A DNA stretch of 64,000 nucleotides, taken from positions 85,067,592 to 85,131,591 of the forward strand of contig NC_092345.1 in NCBI RefSeq assembly GCF_963676685.1. The letters run 5' to 3'. The number at the start of each line of letters is the position of its first letter. Position 1 is the stretch's first letter. Positions 1 to 12,800 of this stretch are shown here, piece after piece. The notes beneath the pieces were generated by a model. That model searched no databases. It was given only the letters and a program-made list of their open reading frames with translations, and was not told the origin of the DNA. The stretch is from Mytilus edulis. Taxonomy: Eukaryota; Mollusca; Bivalvia; Mytilida; Mytilidae. The translations under genes were made by a program, and so were the position numbers.

Positions 1-47
1 AAAACATCATTCTTATATCGGTTGTAATCTATTTAAAGTTATGTTTA

Positions 48-235
48 TAGACATAGGAAGATGTGGTATGAGTGACAATGAGACAACTCTCAATCCAAGT
101 AAGAACTTATAAAAGTAAACCATTATAGGTCAAGGTACGACCTTCAACGGAGATTGGCTCACACAGAATAGCAAGCTATAAAAGGCCCAAAAAATATGTT
201 TATATTGGGTGATGTGACCGTTAATAGTATTCAAA
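48..235 (+). repeat. Dispersed repeat family A, copy 1
   Basis: This begins with the family's signature, a run reading 'gacataggaagatgtggtat' followed by 'gagtgacaatgagacaact', then 'accattataggtcaaggtac' and 'agcaagctataaa'. The same ordered blocks recur at 1664, 9990, 10420, 24280 and 48370, and inverted near 50030, so it is an interspersed family and not a local duplication. I associate it with mussel genomes from memory. No ORF of its own is visible; its class (SINE, MITE or other) is not decided. Confidence 0.7.
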
Positions 236-454
236 GGACATCTCGATAAATACTTAGTTGGTATCTGCACTTAAATACACACAAAATTTTGATACATATT
301 AACGAGTACATGCTTTCTTAACTGTATATTTCAGACTTTTGTAATCTAGATATACGTTTAAGTATGTTATAAATCAAATATGAGAATCTGAGTCAAATCG
401 GTGATCATGAATTTGACAGCTAATGCCCTTTTTAGGTTAATATGAAGTATTTTC

Positions 455-1015
455 AAAACGATATTTGTATTATAATCAACGAGGGGCGAAATACCAATGG
501 AACAGTCAAAAGTAAAATCACAAAAATACTGAACTTAAAGGAAAATCAATTCGGAAAGTCTATAATCACATGGCAAAATCAAATAACAAAACGCATCAAA
601 AACGGATGGACAAGAACTGTCATATTCCTGACTTGGTACAGGTATTTTCAAATGTAGAAAATGGTGAATTAAACCTGGTTTTAAAGCGCTAACCCTTTCA
701 CTTTGATGACAGTCTCATCAAATTCCGTTATATTTACATTAATGCGTTAACTAAACAGACACATTAAATAAAATAGTCAAAATATGGGTACATTAGTCAT
801 CAAACTCATAAACCGAAAATAAAACTGACAACGACATGGCTAAAAATTACAAAGACACAGACAAATGATAGTACACAAAAAACAGCATAGAAAACTACAG
901 ACTGAGCAACACAAACTTAACCAAAAACTTGGGGTGATCTCAGGTGCTCCGGAAGGGTAAACAAATCCTGTACCTCACGTGGCACCCATAGTGTTGCTCA
1001 TTTAGACCATGTGAG
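455..1015 (-). repeat. 3' tail of Penelope-like element family, inverted
   Basis: Read on the minus strand, this matches the block downstream of the RT fragment at 58860-59560: the 'GGTGCTCCGGAAGG' and 'CACCCATAGTGTTGCTC' region at 935-1000, the 'ACAACGACATGGC' block near 820-840, and the 'CCTGGTTTTA' block near 677. The order of the blocks is preserved, so it is a decayed copy of one retroelement 3' region. The small plus-strand ORF at 442-657 is a chance frame across it. Confidence 0.6.
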
Positions 1016-1663
1016 GCATGTAGCTTCCTGCTCTGCTTCTTACCTCTAAGTACAAAAACCGCATTTGACAAAGAATAAATGCAAAGACAGACGAATTTGA
1101 ATCTTACACTTGAATTTGTGTTTTAATATCGGAGGTAATTGTTCTAAGCAGGAACAGAATAAAACAAAGTCAATGATAGTCCTCGACTAAAACAAAATCC
1201 TTACTTCGTAAGAAAAAAGGTAAATATATGCATGTGAGAGCAATAAAAAAAACTAATTTACTATAATTGTTTTAAGACAATCTTATGTTGGATAAATTTA
1301 AAATTAGGTAGATAATAAATATTGGTCGCATGATTTGTATGTATTCTGACCATGACTCGATGATAATTATTTGATATTCGGCGTAATACAGTGGCTTATT
1401 ACATAATTCATAAATGAATTAATAGATAATGTGCTCTACGTATAGAGCTTTTGATGATGCATCAAGAATTAGTGTTTTCATGATGTACTGTACCTGATAT
1501 AAGCTTAAAAGTGAAATTTTAGCATATAACATAATAGTACTGCTGTAACTAAATGTATGTTATTGACAACTTCTAGCAATACACGCTCCATATCACAGTA
1601 AAGCCTTCTGCGAAACCACGTTGAAAACAGTTTAACATCAAAACTGGTTATGACGATTTGCTC

Positions 1664-1925
1664 TTAATAGATATAAGAAGATGTGTATGAATGCCAATGA
1701 GACAAAGTCACAATTTGTAAAAGTAAACCATCATAGGTCAAAGTACGGAACAGCAAGCTATAATGGGCTCTGAAAATAACTAGTGTAAAACTATTCAAAC
1801 AGTAAAACCATCGGCTAAATAAAAAAAACGAGAAAGGAGAAACTCTTATGAAAAACATCAACAAACGTCAACCACTGACTTAGGACAGTGAAAACAAATT
1901 CAACAGGTTTAAACATTTTAACCCT
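1664..1925 (+). repeat. Dispersed repeat family A, copy 2
   Basis: The shared blocks 'agatataagaagatgtg', 'gccaatgagacaaag', 'aaagtaaaccatcatagg', 'agcaagctataa' and 'acgagaaaggagaaactctt' appear in the same order as in the other copies. This copy extends further 3' than the one at 48-235. Nothing in it looks coding. Confidence 0.65.
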
Positions 1926-2109
1926 CACACTCGGTTAATCTATGAAAAGGTTGTGCTATAAAATGCAAAGCGAGTGCCTGTCCGAGTACTTAATTTCATT
2001 TCAAAAATGTATATGGTAGATAAAAGGTGATCATGTTTTATTAATATTTAAAACCCGAAGCGTAGCAATTTTAGCACATATTTACACCTTCAAGTTACAA
2101 AACTAGCCT

Positions 2110-2640
2110 CTCTCGTTGTAGGAATGTTGAGGAAGAGATCAAGGTATGAAGCAGTTCTTCTTGTATCAGTAGTATCCTTAATTTCAAGTTCACTATAATA
2201 TATGAAATGTAAGTACTGGTTCAAATATGGGTTATTCAGTGATAGGACATCATCAATATCTCTGAAAGTAAAATAATAAAATTTCTCAAGTTGCTTTTCC
2301 TTTTGTCATTAGAAGGTTTTGAATTAATTATGTTTCATACGAGTACAAAAATAAATCTGCCAGTAGGGGTACACATTTAATACCCATTGAAATACAGATT
2401 GTCTGTTGAATTATCAATCCTATGAACTCAACAAATATATTGTCGATCAAAAAGTCCAGCATTTTGATAATATCATCTTCAGTATATTTTTTGGTGGAAT
2501 CAGTGTGGTTCTTCATAAAATAAAATTATAATAACCCAAAACAGAAAATTTGTATCTTGGATTTTTATGCTTATAGAAAAAGCTCTGTTAATTGAGATGA
2601 CGAAGACGATCCTTAAATTGAGCATAGGAATAGTAGTGTA
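2110..2640 (-). pseudogene. Penelope-like-type reverse transcriptase fragment
   Basis: On the minus strand, 2516-2328 encodes a stretch with 'LDFLIDNIFVEF', 'ISMGIKCVPLLADLFLYSYE' and a preceding 'NHTDSTKKYTEDDIIKMLDF'. Further on, 2280-2110 encodes 'RDIDDVLSLNN' and 'ELEIKDTTDT..' followed by 'ASYLDL'. These match, in order, the RT core seen at 57262-58700: the same IxMGxxxAPLLADLFLYxYE motif and the same xIDDVLSLNN catalytic block. Frames are broken and flanks missing, so this is a dead fragment. Placement in the Penelope-like group rests on motif layout only. Confidence 0.65.
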
Positions 2641-2845
2641 AAGCGTAGACAAATTACAAGTAAAAACGTTGCTGCAAAGTTGCAGATATTGTCATCTAAG
2701 ATTAAGCAGTGGAACTTTTGAACTTTTGAGAATCCACACCTGTAAGAATATATACACCTGTGATATATATTGTAAGCATTAACTTTAATAGACCATTTAA
2801 TAAATATATTATAATGTAATTATGTGCCTTTTTAATATTTGTAGC

Positions 2846-3375
2846 TAACATGGTCTAAAGGGCCAAGTGAGCTTTTCCCATCACTTGGCGTCCGTCGTCG
2901 TCTGTTAACTTTTACAAAAATCTTCTCCTCTGAAACCACTAGGCCAAATTAATTCAAACTTGGCCACAACCACCATTGGGGTTCTAGTTTTGAAAATATG
3001 TTCGATGACGCAGCCAACCAACCAAGATGGCCGCCATGGCTAAAAATAGAACATAGGTGTAAAATGTAGATTTATCTCTGAAACCAAAGCATTTAGAGCA
3101 AATCTGAAATGAGGTAAAATTGTTCATGAGGTCAATTTCTATTTGTCCTGAAATTGTCAGTCGAATCGGACAACCCATTGTTGGGTTGCTGCCCCTGAAT
3201 CGGTTATTTAAACGAAATTTTGCAGTTTTTGGTTATTATCTTGAATATTATTATAGATAAAGATCCACTGTAAACAGCAATAATGTTTAGCAAAGTAAGA
3301 TCTACAAATAATTCAATATGACCAAAATGGTCAATTGACCCCTTAAGGATTATTGTCCTTTACAGTAATACACGT
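2846..3375. repeat. Bivalve-type interspersed repeat
   Basis: This contains 'gggccaagtgagcttttccc', 'catcacttggcgtccgtcgt', 'ccaagatggccgccatggc' and a terminal block 'aaaatggtcaattgacccct'. I recognise the composition as a common mollusc dispersed repeat (from memory). The terminal block has a self-complementary core (GGTCAATTGACC). No protein is supported; the minus-strand 64-aa frame at 2984-3178 is a shadow. Confidence 0.5.
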
Positions 3376-3873
3376 CTCTTCTCTTATAGGCTAGTAAAAA
3401 GTGAAATCACAAAACTAGTAATCGATCTACGTATTAACCTTACTATCTGATTAGAATATCTGATGATATGAATGATGAAAAAAATACAACTGAAAATATT
3501 CTTATCTTAACACGAAAATGAAGAAATAATACAGGAACACGTGATTTACATAAATCTATATAACCACTGTCATATGTTTGGAGAAGTATCTCTACATTGA
3601 TTTCATAGAAGTGTATAACATTGGTAAGCATGTGTTTATTACATTAATTTTAGTTAAGCTTAAGTGACATGTATATACTTATTTTATGTATCATTTCTTC
3701 CTTTCAGTCCTTTGTGAGTTAATTGCAATAATATAATAGGATGATTATTAGAGAAAGACTTAAGACAAATCTTCATTTACCATATAAAAATGTATAAACC
3801 ACTTATCATACTGTATATTTGAATAACTGATATTTACTATATAACTTTATAGATATAACCTGTTAGACTAAGG
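3376..3873 (+). other. 5' flank of sulfatase copy 1
   Basis: No gene is seen before the ATG at 3874. The last ~100 bases (from about 3770, 'acaaatcttcatttacca') resemble the bases just before copy 2 (from about 37957), so the homologous block of the two gene copies begins here. It probably includes the 5' UTR and possibly promoter sequence, but no convincing TATA box was identified. Confidence 0.45.
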
Positions 3874-6800
3874 ATGGATGTGATTTTGTATGTACCGCTT
3901 CTTTTATCACTGTTTGAATGCGTGGTATCAAAATCACCAAATATTGTGTTTATTGTGGCTGATGATTTGGGTAAGTTTATTTTCTCACAGAATTGTTAAC
4001 CTCAATGAAGTACGATAAAACTAAACATTGAGGTTAGTCATTGACTAAAAAACACTTTATAAGTAGTATGGGGAGATTTATGAACGAGCTTTACAACACA
4101 ACCGGAATTAGTGTTTGCAGGATTTAAAATGAGCAAAAAATAGATAAACTTTGTGCCAATTTAAAAAGCGAAATCATTCTTCAACCTAACAATTTTCTTG
4201 ATACTTGCTTAATCTGTTTGTATCTCATAATGTCCTCATAATGTTTTACTAGTTGTTATCGATCCATGTTTACTTTCTTTATTTAAAATGCGTATCACTT
4301 GAAAGACGCATTTATCATTTATCAATACATGGTTTGAAAAGTTGCTGTATAATTTAGTTTCCTTTTTTAATCACATAATGACGAGTGTCTAGAACACCGG
4401 ACCGGGTCAGTTAATATATATCTGGTTTAGCTACTTATAGTTCGATGTTGATAATTGTATTGATCTTTTTTATATCATCAGTCAATATTACGTATTTAAT
4501 GTGTTTTAGGATGGAACGATGTAGGATTCCGTAATCCGGCTATTATTTCTCCTAACATAGACTATCTAGCAAAGAATGGAATGATATTGAACAATTCTTA
4601 TGTACAACCAGTATGTTCTCCGTAAGTATTCACAACTACAAATAATGCACAGAGACATTTTTTCAGGTTCGGGTCTAGGGCTATCTACATAAGTCCTGTC
4701 AGAATATTAAGTAAGATTATTGTAACAGCATACGATTGTTTGTCCATATTTTTACAAGAATTTCAGTAATGAGTATGATTATTTTACTTGCGTTGCATCT
4801 ACACTAGTACTTGAAACCAACATATTTCCGCGTGCGATTTATTTTCGCGAGTAGACAAATGACGCGAAGATTAATCTTTAATAAAATGTTTCATAAAATT
4901 CTAGATTTGACAAATTAATTGATGTCCATTTTTCAGGAAAAGTGAATAAGAATAAATATCTTCAAAGTTTTGCTGAAGATGCTGTGTTTTAGTCATGAAA
5001 AAAAGCTTCTGTTCAAATTTCATCAAATTCATAGTAGGTTCGACAATTATTGATGTCTTAATTTGATTTCTACAGAAAGATCAAATAGTTCTCAACGTAC
5101 AGAGCTCCGCACTTTCCTAATACGAAGCATAACATTTAATATACCAATTTATAAATAATTTATACATCTTCCATAGCCAAACTAATTCCCACCAATAGCA
5201 TCTCAACTTACAAAGCTTTGTCCAGTTGTAAACAATTATTGAGTTCAGTACCTGTGTGAATTTTAAACAATTTAGTATAAAATTAATTTTCTGTTAATGC
5301 AACCGTTACAATTCATTTATTATCAAATGTAAGTTGCTATGTTGTTAAATACTTCCAATTCATCAGTTTCTGAGAATCTTTCATAATTTTCATGCATTTT
5401 TAAAATGCCTTTATATTTTCCAGTCATTTTGTAAAAAAATCAGTCAATATATAAAATGCCTGAAACTTCCAGTCATTTTACCAAATGCCTAAATTTAGAA
5501 AATGCATGTAACATATATATCATATTTCATAAATAAAGTGAAGAATTACTGAATTTTAATAAATTGTTTTAAAATAAATTTGTTTTAGATCAAATATGGA
5601 CAGGTATGATAATTTTGGAAATATTTGTATGATTTTCATGTTAACAGATTGGTTAATGCGAATTTGTGAACGAATGACACTTTCTTCTTTTAGGTCAAGA
5701 AGCGCCTTTTTATCAGGGTTTTATCCATTCAAATCCGGACTGCAGGTAAAATAATACTCTTGTTTAAGGCATTGTCTAATAAACAAAACATATTATACTT
5801 AATACAAGTAAGAGTATTTATGAACAACTACCATGGAATCTACCACACGATTTAAGTGAACGAGAGTGTTTTTTATGATTTTCTAAAACTTGCAATTAAA
5901 AGATATGAATTGGAATGAATCAATATTTTTGCTAATGCGCAATGTAACCGGTGTTTTTATGATAAAATGAATATAAATTATTCTTAACAAAAAGTTTGAA
6001 ACAGCAATGCACTACGATGTGTCTAAATGCAAATAATTTGGAGCTAATATGTGACAAATTAGACAAGATAACAGTTAGGTGACGAAGATGTTTATCCTAT
6101 TGCTATAGAAAATAACAATTTCGTTATTTATCATTTCAAATCTAAAAAAAATAGAAGTTCAGACACAAAATTGGTATCAAGGAATGAAAGAGTTTGCTAT
6201 ACATTCACCCACAGATAAACGTTCACTATTTAGCTCACAATAAATTTTCAAATGTAAAAAAGACAAAGTTTAAGCATTGTCCGTGAACTCCCTTTACATT
6301 TCTGGGGGGAAATTGTGATACTTTATATTTTAAAACACTTTTACTCCACTTATGACAAAATATCACCATTGAGTTTATTTTCTGTTCCAGAATTATGTCA
6401 TATTACCAACGGAGGCAGCATGTCCACCCCTTAACCAAACCCTCCTGCCGCAGAAACTGAAAGAGCTAGGATATGCAACACATATGATTGGAAAGTATGC
6501 AAACGAATTTTGTTTACTTAAATGAGTATTTTCTTCAAGATGTCAATAAAACAATGTCATAGACTTACTTCTTTTAGGCAAGCGCACGTTCTATGTAGTA
6601 TGCACTCTTTCATGATTTGTCATTTCTATCAAATCCCATATTGATTTTTTAAGTTTTGTTTACAAAGCTTTTCAAAAATGGTAACTCATATAATTCTTAA
6701 ATATTTTAGAATTGTTGGAAGAATATAAGTATACACATAAGGTTGAATAGTATCAAATAATCTGTCAATAATCTATGGTTCCTCAAAAAGGGAAACAAAA

Positions 6801-9800
6801 ATCGCCGATAAACATGACTATTTGTCTTTCAGGTGGCATTTAGGAATGTGCAAATGGGAATGTACCCCGACATACCGTGGGTTCGATACATTTTATGGAT
6901 ATTATAACGGAAAAGAAGATTACTATAACTATACAATTGGTAAGTCTGAGTCTACATGTATAGTTCAAAACTACAAAGTTAAATGAAAACACTTTTAAAG
7001 TAGGAGATTGATATATGTTTGTCTAATTTAAGTAATTAACAATTTCATTTTTGAAAATAAACTTCCAAATGTTTATACATTATATATATAACTCGTCTAA
7101 ACATTATATATATTTTAGAAGTCAGATTAAAACTGCTACATGTGTTTCTGATATTTTAAATTAAATTTCTTTTTTTTCCAGCTAATGGGTCAGATTTCCG
7201 TGATAATAAAGTACCAATACGACCAAACGAATACTCTACGGTAAGATGTCAAGGTGTTTTGAAAAGATAAGAAGTGAATGCGTGTGCTTGTGTATATACG
7301 TGCTTGGGTGTTATGATATGGACTATTAGTTAAACTATGGTGTTTAACGCGCATAAGCACGATCTATTCTAGCAAGAACACCTGTTCATAGAAATTCAAA
7401 AAAATCAAAAGCACCAAACAATGCCGGTTCAAATGAACAAGGAGTTTTGTTTCAATACCTTAATTTTTGCATATGTTTTAACATTCATATTTTAAGATGA
7501 ACTCTTGGACTGAGTTTCAAATTCATATGAGCACGAAATACCTTATTACAAACATCAACTTTCCTTAAAAAACACTCAAACATGATACGATAATGAAATA
7601 TGGACATAGAAAAAAACATCATGTGTATCTATTTTGTAGGCGGAAAACAAAATGAATAGAACGTTACATTTTGTGTTCGTCTCTGTATGTCTATATAATT
7701 AAATATAAACTATAAATGTTGAGTTATTTTTTCATTTTACAGTATGCATATGCCCGACGTGCAGACATAATAATCACTCAACAAAACAAAAGTCAACCAA
7801 TGTTCTTATACCTTCCTTTCCAGTCAGTTCATCAGCCAATACAGGTAAGTTGTTACTGGTATGTTGTTCTAGCACTGCTTTACATGTTTTCCAATATCAA
7901 AAAGAAAGTGACGCTGAAAAAAACCCAAGAACATTACGAAGGCACAAACCATCGCCATTTACATTGATACTGCAAGGCCATGAAGATTTAGTTTACTCTG
8001 CGTGTAACCCTATGTGTTTTGAATAATTAACATGCTGTGGTCACATATCAGTTACAATCATTGTGAAAACTCGCGAGACGTTAACAATAATAAAAATTCA
8101 GGTGTTTAGAATTGGTAAGAGAACATTTTGTTTACTGAGGTTATATTATTAATTGAAAGTTATTTGAAAAAGCAATTATATACTTGTGTTTAACTGATAA
8201 CTGTGTCTTTGAATATACAAGTATAATTTTTATATACATTTTCTTATGTTCATTTTGTCTTGAATTTGTATGACCTATTTGCCACTGGAAATGCACACAT
8301 AACTTATTTATCTCTCCTGTCAAAAAAAAACCCGCATTTAAATCTTCAAAACAAATATAGAGATCTATATAAAAAGGTTAAACTTTGCTTCATATATTGC
8401 TGTTATAATTAGTGTTGGCTACATTTAAAAGATGATTAATTAAGAGACTTGCGTCTTAACTTAAATTGGATTACCTCAAGAAATGTTGTATGCTGTCTTC
8501 GATAATTTGAAAACCGAATATATATGAATAAGTACACCTTAAACAACCAGGCCTATTTAAGACAATAACTACTAAATATGTTAACATGAAGATGAGATGT
8601 CATAAGATGCAACATTCTATTAGTGAGACTATTTACATTTTTGATACATGTTGTTAGAATTATGTATATTCTAATAAATGACAATTCGGCAACAGGGGCT
8701 ATGTTTTGTTTGGGTTTGTTTTAAGGATTTTTTTTGCATTTCCAAGTTTTTGGAGTATCTTATTTTATTAGCTATCAAAGGTACCAGGATTATGATTCAA
8801 TACGCCAATCGCCCGTTTCGTCTACATCAGACTCATCAGTGACGCTCAGATCAAAATAGTTATAAAGCAAAACAAGTACAAAGTTAATTTTGGTTTCACT
8901 GATACTCCGTTTAAAGTGTGAACACTTGCAGAATAATTGAACAACCAATCACTGACACAAACATTGAAATCATGTTTCACACACTCATTTGAAACATATG
9001 TCTCGTTAGAATATATGACCCTTCGCTACTTTCTTTGGGCTATTCGTCATTGTATTTGACATATGAAGGAAGCTAGGACGTCTACAATCTATCATTTTCG
9101 TTAACTAGCCTTAGGTCGATATCGCTACATGTGGACTATTTTCCCCAAAATTATTTGACCAGTAGTTGATGCTTCGGAACTGCCATATTTATAGCATATT
9201 CTCTTTCGTGTTTTTAAATAGAAAAATGTTGACATTGAGTGTTTTGTGCTATTATTCATAAGAGCCTTTTCATAAAGCTTTTCATGTGATTCAGATATGA
9301 AACATCATATGCTTAAAAATATTTGACTTTCAGCGTTTGATAAATATAAATTTACAAAAGCTCTTCGGACACATACATTTTATAATATGTTTTTCCATTT
9401 CTATCAGCTAATAAAGACTACCAAAGTAATGATTAAAAACAATTTGAAAAATTGAAAATCTCTTGCATGAACGACAAAATATGGACAAAAAAAGTGAAAA
9501 ATAATGTTTTACAACTAAGTAGTATTTTTGCTGTGGATCATAAACCCCAGTTTTTGGTGGGGTACGAGTTGTTGTTGTACCCCTTATTTGTGACACTGTG
9601 TTCACGCATCTTTGTCAATATGATGGTATTTAATGCGACTGTCGTACAACTGAGAGGTTTAGTGCTACAAAACAAGGTTCAATCCACCATTTTCTACATT
9701 TGAAAACGCATGTACCAAGTCAGGAATATGACTGTTGCTGTCCAATCGTTTGATGTGTTTCATCATTTGGTTTTGCCATTTGATTAGGGACTTTCCGTTT

Positions 9801-12800
9801 TAAATTTTCCTCGCAGTTCAGTAGTTTAATGACTTTACTTTTTTTATCATTTATTTTCGCTGGATACCAATTTTCGAGGAATACATGTGTACAGATGAAC
9901 CATGACATCAAATGTTCAACGAATGGCAATTTTTCTTTAGGATTTTATCCAATCTACGACAAACCACGGAATAAAATTTCTACGAACATGCAATAGACAT
10001 AAGGAGACGTGGTATGAGTGCTAATGAGATAACTCTCTATCCAATTTACAATTTATAAAAGAAAAACCATTATAGGTCAAGGTACAGTCTTCAACACGGA
10101 GCCTTGGCACACACCGAACAGTAAGCAATAAAGGGTCCCAATAATGAAAGTGGAAAAACCATTCAAACGGTTAAACCAACTTTCTGATATATATGAAAAA
10201 CGAAAATAACCTTACAATTGTATCAACATGTCAAATTAAGTCTTCATTAATCAACGAAAATTGGTATCCACTAAAGTTGGTACCCACCAAAATTAATGAA
10301 ACGACTGTATATGTTATTTATATTTTAGGTTCCTGAAATTTACGAAAATATGTATCAAGACATAAAGAATGACGGAAGACGAAAATTTTCGGGTAATATG
10401 CTCTTTACTTGTAAATATAGATAAGAATATGTGGTATGCGTGCCAAAAACACAACCATCCATCCTGGTGACAATGTATCAAAATTTGAAAATTGTAGACC
10501 AAAGTACGACCTCGAACACGGAGCCTTGTCTTACATTGAAGAGCAAGCTATGTAGAGCCCAAAGTTTATAAGTGTGAAACAATTCAAACAGGAAAACCAA
10601 TAGTCTAATGTTTATAAAAAACGAGAAAGGAGAAAGACTTATGAACCACACTAACAAACGATAACAACTAAATATTAGCTCCTGACTTATGACGTGTGAT
10701 AAAATGCAGCAGGTTGAATCTTTTATATAAACTTTCGATTTCAAATATTTTGACCACGAGCATCACTGAAGAGACATGTATTGTCGAAATGCGCATCTGG
10801 TGCAAGAAAATTGGTACCGTTAATTTTATTACTACCACTGGGTCGATGCCTCTGCTGGTGGACTATAAGTTCCCGAGGGTATCACCAGCCCAGTAGCCTG
10901 TACTGGCATGAAAATACTGATTTTTTGTGTTATTAAAATGTGCTGTTACAAAATGATAGAAATTATTATAAATTAAGGAATGTATCTCCCTCATGCAAAG
11001 CTCTGATTCCTTCCACGGATTTGGCTATACTTTTTGGACCTTTTGGATTATAGCTCTTCATCTTTTATATAAGCTTTGGATTTCAAATATTTTGGCCACG
11101 AGCATCACTGAAGAGACATGTATTGTCGAAATGCGCATCTGGTGCAAGAAAATTGGTACCGTTAATTTTATTGAAACGTTTTAACAGGCGATAATCTTAA
11201 TTCTAACATGAGACAGAAGTGTAACATTAAAACATAAAATGACACACTAAAACGCACCAATCGATCAAAAAGACTTGGTTTACATTATTTGAGAGTGTTG
11301 ACACTCATATTTAAAACAAATAACTGGACAAACTGGAATATTTTCGGTGAAAGATAACACAGGACTTAGTGCGGAAATAATGAAGAATGCCAAAATTAAT
11401 CATCTAAGTCATTATCTTTTTATCCATTGTTCTTTATAATGGACTGGTTATTAAATGCAGTGCAGTTATCACTAAAATAATTGTGATGTATAATTAGTTC
11501 ATTTTTTTATTGGTTTTTTACTAAGTGACATCATACCCATTTAAGTATAGGGGAAATATAAATGGCGCAGAATCAGGCTCAAAATTATCGATTTTATGTC
11601 AAATGAATTAAGCTTATGCTAAAATGATTTTAGCTTATGCTTTAATGTTTTTTAGCTCATCTTAAATTGATTGTGTGAGTTAATGCTAAAATGAGGTTTA
11701 GCTAATGCTAAAATGAGTAATTAGCTTATACTAAAATAAATTTAGCTTATGCTGAATTATAATTTAGTATATGCTAAATCAAATGAACTCTCAAATGAGT
11801 AGATCGCTTTCTTAATAAGTTGGTTGGAAAGTTGCTGCATGCGGTCCTATCTTATACTAAACATATTGCAAATAAATTGATGATCAGTGAATTTCATTAT
11901 TATAATCAATTAAGCATATGCTAAATTAGAATTTAGCATATGCTTAATAAGATAAGTATGACCTTGATTCGGCGTCATATGCAATATCATGCCAGTGTTA
12001 GTTGTCAGTTCTGTTCAATTCATATTAGGTAAATCAATTAGAAATTATCGGATAGACTATCAAGATGTAGATGAAAGTTTGACCATCACTGCTTATTGTG
12101 TATTGGTCTCTATTGGTTGTTTGTATTCACTTGATGCATAATTAACATCTTCACAACACTTCTCATATTGCATGACTGATATAACTGTTTTTGCTGAAGT
12201 GGAAAGCAGGTCTACTTTTCTACTAAAACTTTCCTCAGAATTGATTTTCATATTTTATAGCCGATCATAGTCATTGAAAATTAACCAACCTCCAAAAACA
12301 TTGATGTTTGATTTTACAGGAATGGTCACAGCAATGGATGATGCCATAGGAAACGTAACAGATTCACTGAAGCGTAACGGAATGTTTGAAGATACACTTA
12401 TCATATTTACTTCAGATGTAAGATATTGAAAGTGTTCAGAGTATAATTTTTTTCATGACTGTATTTACATATCTTTTTTAATCTTGAATACGAACATCGT
12501 ATATATATATGCTGACAAATAAACTACAACGTTATTTGATTACCGTCATCAGTTGTCTTAAGGAACATTTCACGATGATCATTTTTGAAGTTCAAACAGT
12601 TATCTATAGTTGCACTAATCCATGTCATAATTACTCTGTTTGATAGTTTGGCGTCAAATAATTATGCTGTTATCGATGTAGAGTTTATTGCATACTTTAA
12701 AATATTCTTAGTATTTACTTATTAATCTTATACTAATAAGTTTAAAGATATTTTTAAAGGAAGAAATGAACAATGTTTTAGAATGGTGGTTGGCCAATCC

